From: an uncultured Clostridia bacterium
Lineage (GTDB): Bacteria > Bacillota > Clostridia > UBA1381
DNA length: 35,674 nucleotides
Direction: 5' to 3'
Assembly (NCBI GenBank): GCA_947628155.1
Contig: CANQYQ010000008.1
Span: forward strand, 1-35,674
The notes under the pieces are model-generated. The model saw only the letters and a list, made by a program, of their open reading frames with translations. It made no database searches and was not told the DNA's origin. Below, piece by piece: positions 1 through 9,109 of the stretch. The translations under genes and the position numbers were made by a program. Numbering within the stretch: position 1 is the first letter of the stretch; the number at the start of each line of letters is the position of its first letter.

Positions 1-128
1 AATGCCACCTCCCTTTGACAAGGGAGGCTAACACCCGCCGTATACCATATTGGGTTACGGAACACGGGCGGCCGATGGCCACCCCTACGGTGCTCCCCAT
101 ACGCGTTAGCGCGATAAACATAAATTTA
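1..128 (+). repeat. Right end of an interspersed repeat element (copy A), truncated by the window start
   Basis: Positions 1-93 match 34229-34321 with 2 visible substitutions; ends in CGCGATAAACATAAATTTA, as copy C does at 34344-34362. Confidence 0.85.
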
Positions 129-151
129 CAAAAATAATACGGAGAATATAC

Positions 152-1309
152 ATGGAAAACATAATTGAAAAGCTGGCGTTTGAGTTTGCGGATGAGATGA
201 CGCAAATCCGTCATGTGCTGCACAGGAATCCGGAGCTTGGCAACTGTGAGTATAAAACATCGGCGCTTATAAAGGAAAAGCTTACGGAGTGGGGAATATT
301 TCATGAGCCGATGGCAGGCACTGGAATTAAGGCGGTAATACGCGGCAAAGGCGATAACGCTGTTTTGCTTCGCGCGGACATGGACGCGCTTCCCATAAAG
401 GAGGAAAGCGGAGTCAGCTTCGCGTCGGAAACGGACGGCTGCATGCATGCGTGCGGTCATGATATGCATGTCGCGTGTCTTTTGGGCGCGGCGAAAATTC
501 TGAATAATATTAAGGATACGCTTAACGGCAGTGTTGTTTTGATATTTCAGCCGGACGAGGAAGGCAACGGCGGCGCGGAACGCATGATCAAAGAGGGTGT
601 ATTGGACAAGCCTAAGGTGACGGCGGCATTCGCGCTTCATGTCGAGCCGTTGGAGGAAACGGGGTATTTACAGATCAAGGATGGCTCCGTTATGGCGTCG
701 CCCGACGATTTTAAGATTACGATAACCGGCGCCGGCGGCCACGGCGCGTATCCGGAAAAATGCGTAAATCCGATCGATATCGGCGCGCGGATTCTGCGCC
801 GGTACAAGACGGAAATTAAAAACGACCCGAAAAAGCGGATCGTAACGATTTGCTCATTTAACGGCGGCACATGCCGCAACGTTATACCCGATACCGCCGT
901 TCTTACAGGTACGGCGCGGTCGCTTGACAACGAAACACGACGGGAATTGAAGGAAAAATTACGGTCAATAGCCGAAAAAACCGCGGAGGAAATGGGTGGA
1001 AAAGCGGAATTTGATTTTAATGAGCTTTTTCCGCCGGTTATTAACAACGCGGACATGAACGCGGTTGTACGCCGCGCGGCGGCTGAGTTAACGTGCGTGA
1101 AGGGAATCACCGCGCCGGAGCACGCCGCTATGACCGGCGATGATTTTTCGTATTTTACGGAATGTCTGCCGAGCGCGTATTTCAAGCTTGGAGTGGGAAA
1201 CAAGGAAGCGGCATACCCGCTGCACAGCTCCAAATTCCGCGCCGATGACAGAGCTATGCCCATAGGCGCCGCTATATTGGCGCAGACAGCGGCGGAATAT
1301 TTGATGTGA
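152..1309 (+). CDS. M20 family amidohydrolase (N-acyl-amino-acid/hippurate hydrolase-like)
   Basis: 385 aa ORF; motifs HRNPELG, LLRADMDALP, ACGHDMHVACLLGAA, FQPDEEGNGGAERMI; ggag upstream of ATG. Confidence 0.9.
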   Translation: MENIIEKLAFEFADEMTQIRHVLHRNPELGNCEYKTSALIKEKLTEWGIFHEPMAGTGIKAVIRGKGDNAVLLRADMDALPIKEESGVSFASETDGCMHACGHDMHVACLLGAAKILNNIKDTLNGSVVLIFQPDEEGNGGAERMIKEGVLDKPKVTAAFALHVEPLEETGYLQIKDGSVMASPDDFKITITGAGGHGAYPEKCVNPIDIGARILRRYKTEIKNDPKKRIVTICSFNGGTCRNVIPDTAVLTGTARSLDNETRRELKEKLRSIAEKTAEEMGGKAEFDFNELFPPVINNADMNAVVRRAAAELTCVKGITAPEHAAMTGDDFSYFTECLPSAYFKLGVGNKEAAYPLHSSKFRADDRAMPIGAAILAQTAAEYLM

Positions 1310-1310
1310 T

Positions 1311-1853
1311 TTAGAATACTCCCGCCTTTATAAGCGCGCGGCGCACGGTATATGAAAGGTACGACGCGGCGGCAGCCTTGGCGATGTCAAACGGGATGAA
1401 CGGAACAACGCACAACGCGAGCGCGGCCTTGAAATCCGTATTCTGGACAATCATAAATTGAACCGTGCCCATGGCATAGCATAAAGCGGTTCCGGCAAGA
1501 AACGCGAGGAAGTACCGAAGCATAGCGAACCATTTGTTTTGGGGCAGCCGCAATGTGAGTGATCCTATAAGGACGGCTGTCGGCACATATGACCATATGT
1601 ATCCGCCTGTCGGACCGGCAAGCGGCGCTATACCGCCCCGGAAGCCTGTAAATACCGGCACCCCGATCGCGCCTATCAATATGAACAGCGCGACGGAAAC
1701 CGAGCCGCGTTTTAATCCCAATATGCCCGCCGCGAGCATTATCCCGAACAACCCCATTGATATGGGAACAGGGCCTATCGGAACGGTTATTACGGAAAAT
1801 ACACATAATATTGCCGCAAAGATCGCGCATACAAGCATTGATTTTGTTTTCAT
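1311..1853 (-). CDS. bioY: Biotin transporter BioY (ECF S component)
   Basis: Hydrophobic ORF with GFRGGIAPLAGPTGGYIW; start moved to MKTKSMLV (ATG at 1853-1851) preceded by a gataggag RBS; BirA-like operator upstream. Confidence 0.88.
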   Translation of the reverse strand: MKTKSMLVCAIFAAILCVFSVITVPIGPVPISMGLFGIMLAAGILGLKRGSVSVALFILIGAIGVPVFTGFRGGIAPLAGPTGGYIWSYVPTAVLIGSLTLRLPQNKWFAMLRYFLAFLAGTALCYAMGTVQFMIVQNTDFKAALALCVVPFIPFDIAKAAAASYLSYTVRRALIKAGVF

Positions 1854-1946
1854 TGTTTTATCTCCTATCTGAATAAATTTTAATCGCGCAGATTTGATAA
1901 AAAGCGCATCCGCGCCCTTAGCCGTCATGCTAAATCCTACTTTAGC

Positions 1947-1975
1947 AGTATAACAGATCACAAATTGATTGTCAA
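1947..1975 (-). promoter_or_regulatory. Sigma-A-type promoter of bioY
   Basis: Minus strand TTGACA (1975-1970), 17 nt, TATACT (1952-1947). Confidence 0.7.
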
Positions 1976-2000
1976 CCATATTTTTAATTTTGGTTTACAA
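1969..2000. promoter_or_regulatory. BirA operator (biotin repressor binding site)
   Basis: TTGTCAACC (1969-1977), 14 nt, GGTTTACAA (1992-2000); fits the Firmicutes BirA palindrome TTGTAAACC-N14-16-GGTTTACAA and overlaps the bioY -35. Confidence 0.85.
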
Positions 2001-2076
2001 TTTTTCGGTGCACAGATAAAAACTATTGTAAAACAACGGCAAGATATGGTACAATGTAGGGCGGAGAGTGATAAAT

Positions 2077-3261
2077 ATGAATTACTACGAATGTCTGTCG
2101 CCGGAGGCGCAGGAGAAAATACGGACATTGACCGGCATAGACGGCATTGATCGTCCGACGCCAATACGGCGGGACATGACGCATGATAGGCCTAATTTAT
2201 GGCGTCCGGCATATGTGCGTGACGTGGAAAAAATAATGCACAGTCCGTATTATAACAGATATACGGACAAAACGCAGGTGTTTTCTTTTTATAAGAACGA
2301 TGATATTTCCCGGCGAGGCTTCCATGTGCAGCTTGTATCGAGGATCGCGCGAAATATAGGACGTCTGCTGGATTTAAATCTTGATTTAATCGAAGCGATT
2401 GCCCTTGGACACGATATCGGGCACACTCCGTTCGGGCATGCCGGCGAGAGGTTTTTAAATGAGCTTTATCGCGCTAATACGGGCAGATATTTTAATCATA
2501 ACGTTCACAGCGTCCGTGTGCTTGATAATATCTTCAATCTCAATCTGACGCTGCAGACGCTCGACGGGATCTTATGCCATAACGGGGAATTTGCGTGCTG
2601 TGAATACCGGCCCGAGCCGCTTTCGGGATTTGAGGAATTTGATAAAAAGACGGAGCAGTGCTATACAGACCAAACGGCGATAGGACATCTTGTGCCGTCC
2701 ACGCTCGAGGCGTGCGTTGTACGCGTGTGCGATATGATAGCGTATCTTGGTAAGGATAGGCAGGACGCGGTTAAAGCGAGGATAATCGACAGTGAAAGCG
2801 TGTTTGACGAATCGCCTATAGGCAGCTTTAACGCCGCGATTATAAACAATTTGATCGTGGATATAGTCGAAAACAGCATAGGGAAGGACTATATAATGCT
2901 TGACAAGATACATTTTGACGCGGTTAAAAATATCAAGCGCGAAAATTATGAAAAAATATATCTTGACGGTACAGTATCCGACAGCTATTACGAAATAATC
3001 AAGCCGATGTTCGGCCGGGTTTATAACGCGCTTATGGATATGATAGTCAGAGAGGACAGAAATTCGGTAATATACCGCCATCATATTGATTTTGTAAATA
3101 AGCACCGCGCCGTAAAGGATTACGAACGCACGGAGAGGAATCAAATTGTAACGGATTACATCGCGAGTATGACCGATGATTATTTTATTGATTTGTACGA
3201 ATTTTTATTTGGCGAAAATAAAATCATTGAATATCGGTCATATTTCGACGATATGCACTAA
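2077..3261 (+). CDS. HD-domain deoxyguanosinetriphosphate triphosphohydrolase (dGTPase-like)
   Basis: ORF with HxxxVSRIARNIGR, ALGHDIGHTPFGHAGE, CHNGEF, CDMIAYLGKD; ATG at 2077 preceded by ggcggag. Confidence 0.88.
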   Translation: MNYYECLSPEAQEKIRTLTGIDGIDRPTPIRRDMTHDRPNLWRPAYVRDVEKIMHSPYYNRYTDKTQVFSFYKNDDISRRGFHVQLVSRIARNIGRLLDLNLDLIEAIALGHDIGHTPFGHAGERFLNELYRANTGRYFNHNVHSVRVLDNIFNLNLTLQTLDGILCHNGEFACCEYRPEPLSGFEEFDKKTEQCYTDQTAIGHLVPSTLEACVVRVCDMIAYLGKDRQDAVKARIIDSESVFDESPIGSFNAAIINNLIVDIVENSIGKDYIMLDKIHFDAVKNIKRENYEKIYLDGTVSDSYYEIIKPMFGRVYNALMDMIVREDRNSVIYRHHIDFVNKHRAVKDYERTERNQIVTDYIASMTDDYFIDLYEFLFGENKIIEYRSYFDDMH

Positions 3262-3341
3262 TAAAAACTCATATAGATATAAAAAATTCAGTCAAGTTGT
3301 TTAAATTTCAGAGGTTTTAAAAAAAAGATTGAACAAAACAC

Positions 3342-3370
3342 TTGAAAAATCCGTACACATCGTGTATAAT
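3342..3370 (+). promoter_or_regulatory. Sigma-A-type promoter with no ORF downstream before a terminator
   Basis: TTGAAA (3342-3347), 17 nt, TATAAT (3365-3370), preceded by TG (extended -10). Confidence 0.7.
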
Positions 3371-3376
3371 AGTATT

Positions 3377-3452
3377 AACATTGTTTGTGATACAATGTTG
3401 CATTCATATATAACAAAACCGCCGCCCGATCATCGGCGGTTTTGTTATATAT
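3377..3452 (+). ncRNA. Candidate small structured RNA ending in an intrinsic terminator
   Basis: Hairpin aacattgt/acaatgtt (3377-3399), then a 17-bp stem 3408-3424/3434-3450 with a GC core and flanking A/T tracts, immediately downstream of a strong promoter. Confidence 0.45.
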
Positions 3453-3473
3453 TGAACAAAATTAATTCTGATG

Positions 3474-3499
3474 GTCCGCGCTGTACGCGGACTGTTTTT
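3474..3499 (+). terminator. Second intrinsic terminator-like hairpin
   Basis: gtccgcg (3474-3480) ctgta cgcggac (3486-3492) followed by TGTTTTTG. Confidence 0.6.
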
Positions 3500-3577
3500 G
3501 TGTATACTATACAAATTAAAAGTCAAATATTGATAAATTTTTAACAGGTAACATTCCCGAAATTTAATAAAAATAGA

Positions 3578-3606
3578 TTGCAAAAAATGGCGGTTGATGG
3601 TATAAT
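3578..3606 (+). promoter_or_regulatory. Sigma-A-type promoter of the decarboxylase operon
   Basis: TTGCAA (3578-3583), 17 nt, TATAAT (3601-3606), about 57 nt upstream of the ATG at 3664. Confidence 0.7.
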
Positions 3607-3663
3607 GTAAAATAGGTAAGAATTTGATATTCTATACAATATATAGTTAACGGAGGCTAAGAA

Positions 3664-5214
3664 ATGGGAACAGTTGACAAATTGACCGAGCTTCAGTACC
3701 GCAGAAGCGTAATTGAACAAGGCGGCGGCGAAGCGGCGGTAAAAAAGCAGCATGACTCCAAAAAGCTTACGGCGAGAGAAAGAATTGATCTGTTGCTCGA
3801 CGAAGGCAGCTTTGTGGAAACAGATGCGTTTGTCACGCACAGATGCACTGAGTTCGGCATGGACAAAAAGGAGGCTCCCGGAGAGGGCGTAGTTACAGGC
3901 TGCGGTACGGTTGACGGACGGCTGGTGTATGTATATGCGCAGGATTTTACCGTCATCGGAGGCTCCTTGGGCGAAATGCACGCGAAAAAAATATGCAAGG
4001 TAATGGATATGGCGGCGAAAACGGGCGCGCCGATCATCGGCATGAACGATTCGGGCGGCGCGAGAATACAGGAGGGCGTTGACGCGCTCGCGGGATTTGG
4101 AGAGATATTCATCAGAAATACTCATAACAGCGGAGTTATCCCGCAGATATGCGCGGTCATGGGCCCGTGCGCGGGCGGCGCGGTTTACTCGCCGGCGATC
4201 ATGGACTATGTGTTCATGGTAGAAGATACGAGCCGCATGTTTATAACAGGCCCGCAGGTCGTATCGTCCGTAACGGGCGAGGAGGTAACGGCGGAGGAGC
4301 TTGGCGGCGCGGCGGCGCACTCGGAAAAATCGGGTGTGGCGCAATTTACGGCGAAAAGCGATGAGGAATGCATAGAGCAGATCAAGACGCTGCTTTCGTA
4401 TCTGCCGTCGAATAATCTTGAAGAAGCGCCTTATACGGCGCCGACGGATGATATTAACAGACTGTCGGATAAGCTTTCGACGATAGTTCCCGACGAGCCC
4501 GCAAAGGCATATGATGTTAAGGACGTTATAGCGGAGATAGTCGATAACGGCGTATTTTTCGAGGTTCATAAGAATTTCGCGAAGAATATAGTGGTGGGTT
4601 ACGCGAGAATGAACGGCGCGCCGGTGGGAATTATAGCGAACCAGCCAAAGGTTATGTCCGGCTCGCTCGACGTGGATTCGTCAACGAAGGCGGCGCGGTT
4701 CATACGCTTCTGCGACAGCTTCAATATCCCGCTTGTGACGCTGACGGATGTTCCGGGGTATTTCCCGGGCGTTTCGCAGGAGCATAACGGTATTATCCGC
4801 CACGGCGCGAAGCTGCTGTTCGCGTATTCCGAGGCGACTGTTCCGAAGATAAACGTGATTTTAAGGAAGGCTTACGGAGGCGCGTACATAGCGATGAGCT
4901 CGAAGCATCTGGGCGCGGACGTAGTTATGGCGTGGCCGACGGCGGAAATAGCGGTTATGGGCCCGGAGGGCGCGGCGAATATTATATTTAAAAAGGAAAT
5001 TGCCGCAAGCTCCGATCCGATGGCGGAGCGCGCGAAAAAGATACAGGAGTACAGAAACAAGTTCTCCTCGCCTTACGAGGCGGCAAGGCGCGGCTATGTT
5101 GACGATGTAATAGAGCCGGATTCGACAAGACCGAGAATTATCGCGGCGCTTGAAATGCTCCAGTCGAAGCGCGAGACGCGTCCGGCTAAAAAGCACGGAA
5201 ATCTTCCGCTGTAA
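3664..5214 (+). CDS. mmdA: Acyl-CoA carboxyltransferase / methylmalonyl-CoA decarboxylase alpha subunit (12S-type)
   Basis: 516 aa; TARERIDLLLDEGSF, DSGGARIQEGV, GPCAGGAVYSPA, TDVPGYFPGVSQEHNGIIRHGAK, RKAYGGAYIAM. Confidence 0.93.
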   Translation: MGTVDKLTELQYRRSVIEQGGGEAAVKKQHDSKKLTARERIDLLLDEGSFVETDAFVTHRCTEFGMDKKEAPGEGVVTGCGTVDGRLVYVYAQDFTVIGGSLGEMHAKKICKVMDMAAKTGAPIIGMNDSGGARIQEGVDALAGFGEIFIRNTHNSGVIPQICAVMGPCAGGAVYSPAIMDYVFMVEDTSRMFITGPQVVSSVTGEEVTAEELGGAAAHSEKSGVAQFTAKSDEECIEQIKTLLSYLPSNNLEEAPYTAPTDDINRLSDKLSTIVPDEPAKAYDVKDVIAEIVDNGVFFEVHKNFAKNIVVGYARMNGAPVGIIANQPKVMSGSLDVDSSTKAARFIRFCDSFNIPLVTLTDVPGYFPGVSQEHNGIIRHGAKLLFAYSEATVPKINVILRKAYGGAYIAMSSKHLGADVVMAWPTAEIAVMGPEGAANIIFKKEIAASSDPMAERAKKIQEYRNKFSSPYEAARRGYVDDVIEPDSTRPRIIAALEMLQSKRETRPAKKHGNLPL

Positions 5215-5228
5215 AGGAGGATATAACT

Positions 5229-5606
5229 ATGACAATTGCACAGGCATTGGGCGAGGGTGTTCAAACGGCGATAATAGGCCTTTCCACGGTATTCGCGGTG
5301 CTTATAATCCTGATGATCGTAATTTCGATCATGAAGGCGGTATTCTATAAAGAACCGAAAAAGCAGCTTGACAAAGCCGTGGACAGCGCGGGAAAGGAGC
5401 TTGCAAAGGCGGTTGAGGAGCTGCCGGTTACCGATAAAGCGCCTCAGGACGACGAAGAGCTTGTCGCGGTAATCATGGCGGCGATCGCGGCGAGTCTGAG
5501 CACCTCGACATATCATTTAAAAATCAAGTCTTTAAGACGCGTAGACCATGCGCAGTCCGAATGGAACAAGGCCGGTCTGCATGAGACGATAAGTCATACA
5601 TTTTAG
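5229..5606 (+). CDS. OadG family Na+-pump decarboxylase small membrane subunit
   Basis: One N-terminal TM segment (GLSTVFAVLIILMIVISIM), charged middle, C-terminal RRVDHAQSEWNKAG motif; located in the operon. Confidence 0.8.
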   Translation: MTIAQALGEGVQTAIIGLSTVFAVLIILMIVISIMKAVFYKEPKKQLDKAVDSAGKELAKAVEELPVTDKAPQDDEELVAVIMAAIAASLSTSTYHLKIKSLRRVDHAQSEWNKAGLHETISHTF

Positions 5607-5620
5607 GGAGGTAAAAAATA

Positions 5621-6013
5621 ATGAGAAAATTTAATATAACCGTAAACGGAAAAACATACGAGGTTGAAGTAGAAGAAGTAGGCGGAATTATCGGCGGCGC
5701 GCCGGGCGCGGCCCCCGTATCCCCGACAACCGCACCGGCTCCCGCTCCCGCGGCTCCGGCGGCGAAACCGGCGGCGCCGAAGGCGGCTCCGGTAGCGGGC
5801 GCGGCACAGGTTAAAGCGCCCATGCCGGGAACGGTTATGTCGGTTAAGGTTGCCGCGGGCGATAAGGTTACGAAGGATACCGTTGTGGCGGTCCTTGAGG
5901 CTATGAAGATGGAAAATGAAATATTCGCGGGCGTGGACGGCACGGTCGCGGGCGTAAGCGTTTCAAACGGCGACAGCGTTAACACAGGCGACGTACTCGT
6001 TTCCATAAACTGA
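5621..6013 (+). CDS. Biotin carboxyl carrier protein subunit (biotin/lipoyl attachment domain)
   Basis: Ala/Pro linker followed by VLEAMKMENEI biotinylation motif. Confidence 0.93.
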   Translation: MRKFNITVNGKTYEVEVEEVGGIIGGAPGAAPVSPTTAPAPAPAAPAAKPAAPKAAPVAGAAQVKAPMPGTVMSVKVAAGDKVTKDTVVAVLEAMKMENEIFAGVDGTVAGVSVSNGDSVNTGDVLVSIN

Positions 6014-6046
6014 TTAAAGTAAAATTTATGGAAAGGGTGACGAAGG

Positions 6047-7297
6047 TTGTTAGAAAGTATTATTAATTTCCTGAATAACACAGGATTTGCGCAGATGATC
6101 TCGCAGATGGGCGCCGACGCGGCGTCCGGAAACTGGCTTCAGGTCATCGGCACTCCGCTAATGCTTGTCGTGGCGTGTCTGCTGATGTATCTTGCGATTG
6201 TAAAAAAATTCGAGCCGCTCCTTCTGCTGCCCATAGCTTTCGGAATGTTTTTGACGAACCTCCCCATGGAGTTCGCGCAAAGGCTTTTGCATCCGCAGTT
6301 TTTCATTGACGAAAGCTATTTGATCAACGGACATGATTTGGATATGCAGCTTATAGCTTCGCAGGGCGGACTTCTGGATCTGCTGTACTTAGGCGTAAAG
6401 CTCGGTATTTATCCGCCGCTCATATTCATGGGTATAGGATATATGACCGACTTCGGCCCGCTTATCGCGAACCCCAAGAGCCTGCTCTTGGGCGCGGCGG
6501 CGCAGTTCGGCGTATTCGCGGCGTTCTTTATGGCGCTTATTCTGGGAGCTATGGGACTCGGGTTTGACGTAAAGGACGCTGCAGCGATCGGAATTATCGG
6601 CGGCGCGGACGGCCCGACGGCGATTTTCGTAACGAAAACGCTTGCGCCCGCTCTGCTTCCGGCGATAGCCATAGCGGCATATTCGTACATGGCGCTTATT
6701 CCGGTAATACAGCCGCCGATAATGAAGCTTATGACCACAAAGAAAATGCGTTCAACGGTAATGGAGCAGTTAAGGCCGGTTTCAAGAACGGAGAAGATCC
6801 TGTTCCCGATAGTGGTAACACTTGTTGTAGGACTTATTGTTCCCGACGCGATTTCGCTTGTGGGATGCCTTATGCTCGGCAATTTGGCTAAGGAGTCGGG
6901 CGTTGTTGAGCGTCTGGGAAAAACTATGCAGAACGAGCTTATGAACATAGTAACGATATTCCTGGGCTTTACAGTCGGCGCGACGGCCACGGCGGAGCAG
7001 TTTTTAACGCCGCAGACGCTCGGTATTATCGCGCTCGGACTGATCGCGTTCTCGTTCTCGACGCTCGGCGGACTTGTATTGGGCGATATAATGTATTTTG
7101 CGACAGGCGGAAAGGTAAATCCGCTTATCGGTTCGGCGGGTGTATCGGCGGTGCCGATGGCGGCGCGTGTTTCGCAGCAGGTGGGGCAGAAGGAAAATCC
7201 CTCAAACTTCCTGCTCATGCACGCTATGGGCCCCAATGTCGCGGGAGTTATCGGTTCGGCGGTCGCCGCGGGTGTATTCCTTGCGATGTTTAAATAA
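6047..7297 (+). CDS. oadB: Na+-translocating decarboxylase beta subunit (OadB/MmdB/GcdB family)
   Basis: 416 aa multi-TM protein; GIIGGADGPTAIFV motif; TTG start preceded by aaaggg. Confidence 0.92.
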   Translation: MLESIINFLNNTGFAQMISQMGADAASGNWLQVIGTPLMLVVACLLMYLAIVKKFEPLLLLPIAFGMFLTNLPMEFAQRLLHPQFFIDESYLINGHDLDMQLIASQGGLLDLLYLGVKLGIYPPLIFMGIGYMTDFGPLIANPKSLLLGAAAQFGVFAAFFMALILGAMGLGFDVKDAAAIGIIGGADGPTAIFVTKTLAPALLPAIAIAAYSYMALIPVIQPPIMKLMTTKKMRSTVMEQLRPVSRTEKILFPIVVTLVVGLIVPDAISLVGCLMLGNLAKESGVVERLGKTMQNELMNIVTIFLGFTVGATATAEQFLTPQTLGIIALGLIAFSFSTLGGLVLGDIMYFATGGKVNPLIGSAGVSAVPMAARVSQQVGQKENPSNFLLMHAMGPNVAGVIGSAVAAGVFLAMFK

Positions 7298-7321
7298 CGA
7301 ATAGAATAGGAGTGAAAATAT

Positions 7322-8728
7322 ATGGCAAAAAAGAGGAAGGTTGAAATTACCGAAACGGTTTTGCGTGACGCGCATCAGTCGCTTATCGCGACGCGAATGA
7401 CTACAGACGATATTCTTCCGATTGTCGAGAAGCTTGACAATATCGGCTATCACTCGCTTGAAGCATGGGGCGGCGCTACGTTTGACTCATGTCTGCGCTT
7501 CCTGAACGAGGATCCGTGGGAGAGATTGAGAAAAATAAAGGACAGAGCTAAAAAAACTCCGCTGCAGATGCTGTTCCGCGGCCAGAATATATTGGGCTAC
7601 CGCCATTACGCGGACGATGTGGTTGAGTATTTTGTTCAGAAATCGATCGCGAACGGTATTGATATACTGCGTATTTTCGATGCGTTAAACGATGTAAGGA
7701 ATCTTGAGTGCGCTATAAACGCGTGCAAGAAGGAGGGCGGACATCTTCAGGCCACAGTCTGCTATACGCTGTCGGATTACCACACGAACGAAAAGTTTGT
7801 CGAAATGGCGAAGCGGCTTGAAAATATGGGTGCGGACTCGATTTGTATAAAGGATATGTCGGGACTGCTTCTTCCATATACGGCATATGATCTTGTATCG
7901 AAGATGAAAAAGGCTGTTAAGATCCCGATTCAGCTTCATACGCATTATACTTCGGGCGTCGCGTCAATGACGTATTTAAAGGCCGTTGAGGCGGGCGTTG
8001 ACGTAATAGACTGCGCTATGTCGCCGATGGCGATGGGAACGTCGCAGCCGGCTACGGAGCCGATGGTTGCGGCTTTGCAGGGTACGGAATATGATACGGG
8101 ACTTAATCTCGACGCGCTTGCGGAGATCACGGATTATTTCGCACCGTTAAGACAGAAGTATCTTGAGTCGGGACTTATGAATACTAAGGTCCTCGGAGTT
8201 GATATTAATACGCTGAAATATCAAGTTCCCGGCGGCATGCTCTCGAACATGGTATCGCAGCTTAAGCAGATGGGTCAGGAGGACAAATTCGCGGAGGTAT
8301 TGAAGGAAGTTCCGAGGGTTCGCGCGGATCTGGGATATCCGCCGCTCGTAACGCCCACATCGCAGATCGTCGGTACACAGGCGGTTATGAATGTAATAAC
8401 CGGAGAACGCTATAAGATGATTACGAATGAAACAAAGGGTATCGTCCGCGGCGAATACGGCGCGACTCCCGCTCCTATCCCGAAGGAAATTGTAAAAAAG
8501 ATTATCGGCGACGAAAAGCGTATTACATGCCGATATGCTGATACGCTTAAGCCGGAGCTTGATAAGATGCGTAAGGAATGCGCGGAATGGATCGAACAGG
8601 ACGAGGATGTGTTATCGTACGCGCTGTTCGGTCAGGTGGCGGTCAAATTCTTCGAGTACCGCCGCGCTCAGAAATATAAAATTGACGCGGGGTTGCTCGA
8701 CGAGGAAAACGACGTATATCCGGTATAA
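7322..8728 (+). CDS. Oxaloacetate decarboxylase alpha / pyruvate carboxylase subunit B-type carboxyltransferase without biotinyl domain (5S-type)
   Basis: 468 aa; ETVLRDAHQSLIATRM, EAWGGATFDSCLRFLNEDPWERLR, LFRGQNILGYRHYADDVV, KDMSGLL, PIQLHTHYTSG; ends without an AMKM motif. Confidence 0.92.
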   Translation: MAKKRKVEITETVLRDAHQSLIATRMTTDDILPIVEKLDNIGYHSLEAWGGATFDSCLRFLNEDPWERLRKIKDRAKKTPLQMLFRGQNILGYRHYADDVVEYFVQKSIANGIDILRIFDALNDVRNLECAINACKKEGGHLQATVCYTLSDYHTNEKFVEMAKRLENMGADSICIKDMSGLLLPYTAYDLVSKMKKAVKIPIQLHTHYTSGVASMTYLKAVEAGVDVIDCAMSPMAMGTSQPATEPMVAALQGTEYDTGLNLDALAEITDYFAPLRQKYLESGLMNTKVLGVDINTLKYQVPGGMLSNMVSQLKQMGQEDKFAEVLKEVPRVRADLGYPPLVTPTSQIVGTQAVMNVITGERYKMITNETKGIVRGEYGATPAPIPKEIVKKIIGDEKRITCRYADTLKPELDKMRKECAEWIEQDEDVLSYALFGQVAVKFFEYRRAQKYKIDAGLLDEENDVYPV

Positions 8729-8730
8729 TT

Positions 8731-8757
8731 AAAAGGACTGCTATCGCAGTCCTTTTT
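8731..8757 (+). terminator. Intrinsic terminator of the decarboxylase operon
   Basis: aaaaggactgc tatc gcagtcctttt followed by T. Confidence 0.88.
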
Positions 8758-8831
8758 AGCTTATATCGGAGTATCGCGCGGCATGTGTTTTCAAACTCAA
8801 TTTTCCCTTTTGCGCATCAGAAAAATTTTAC

Positions 8832-8860
8832 TTGAAAATTTTAATTGGTTATGATATAAT
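8832..8860 (+). promoter_or_regulatory. Sigma-A-type promoter upstream of the 9110 gene
   Basis: TTGAAA (8832-8837), 17 nt, TATAAT (8855-8860). Confidence 0.65.
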
Positions 8861-9109
8861 ATTCTTACCACATAATTCCTCGGTATCGCGATATGATATT
8901 GGGTATATTTTTGTATTAAAAAATTAAATATGCGTAAATGTAAAGTTAAAAGCACTTGCTTCGTTTTTTGCGCAAATTTGATTTTATACCTTAATATCAT
9001 GAGCAATGGGATTGTGTGGTAACAATTAAGAAGCGATGTGATTTTGTGCGTCGCTTCGGGCGGCGCATTTTTATGCGGCGATGTTTCAATAAAAGGAGGA
9101 AAAGGAGCA

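Noticed and set aside
1-128. Possible CRISPR-like repeat
   Set aside because: Repeat units are dispersed and hundreds of bases long, with no regular spacer array.
3329-3544. 71-aa plus-strand ORF
   Set aside because: Covers a promoter and two terminator hairpins; better explained as a non-coding region.
3541-4569. 342-aa minus-strand ORF
   Set aside because: Antisense to mmdA, Arg/Tyr-rich composition typical of the complement of a coding strand, and no recognisable domain.
6409-7236. 275-aa minus-strand ORF
   Set aside because: Antisense shadow of oadB; no domain and no RBS.
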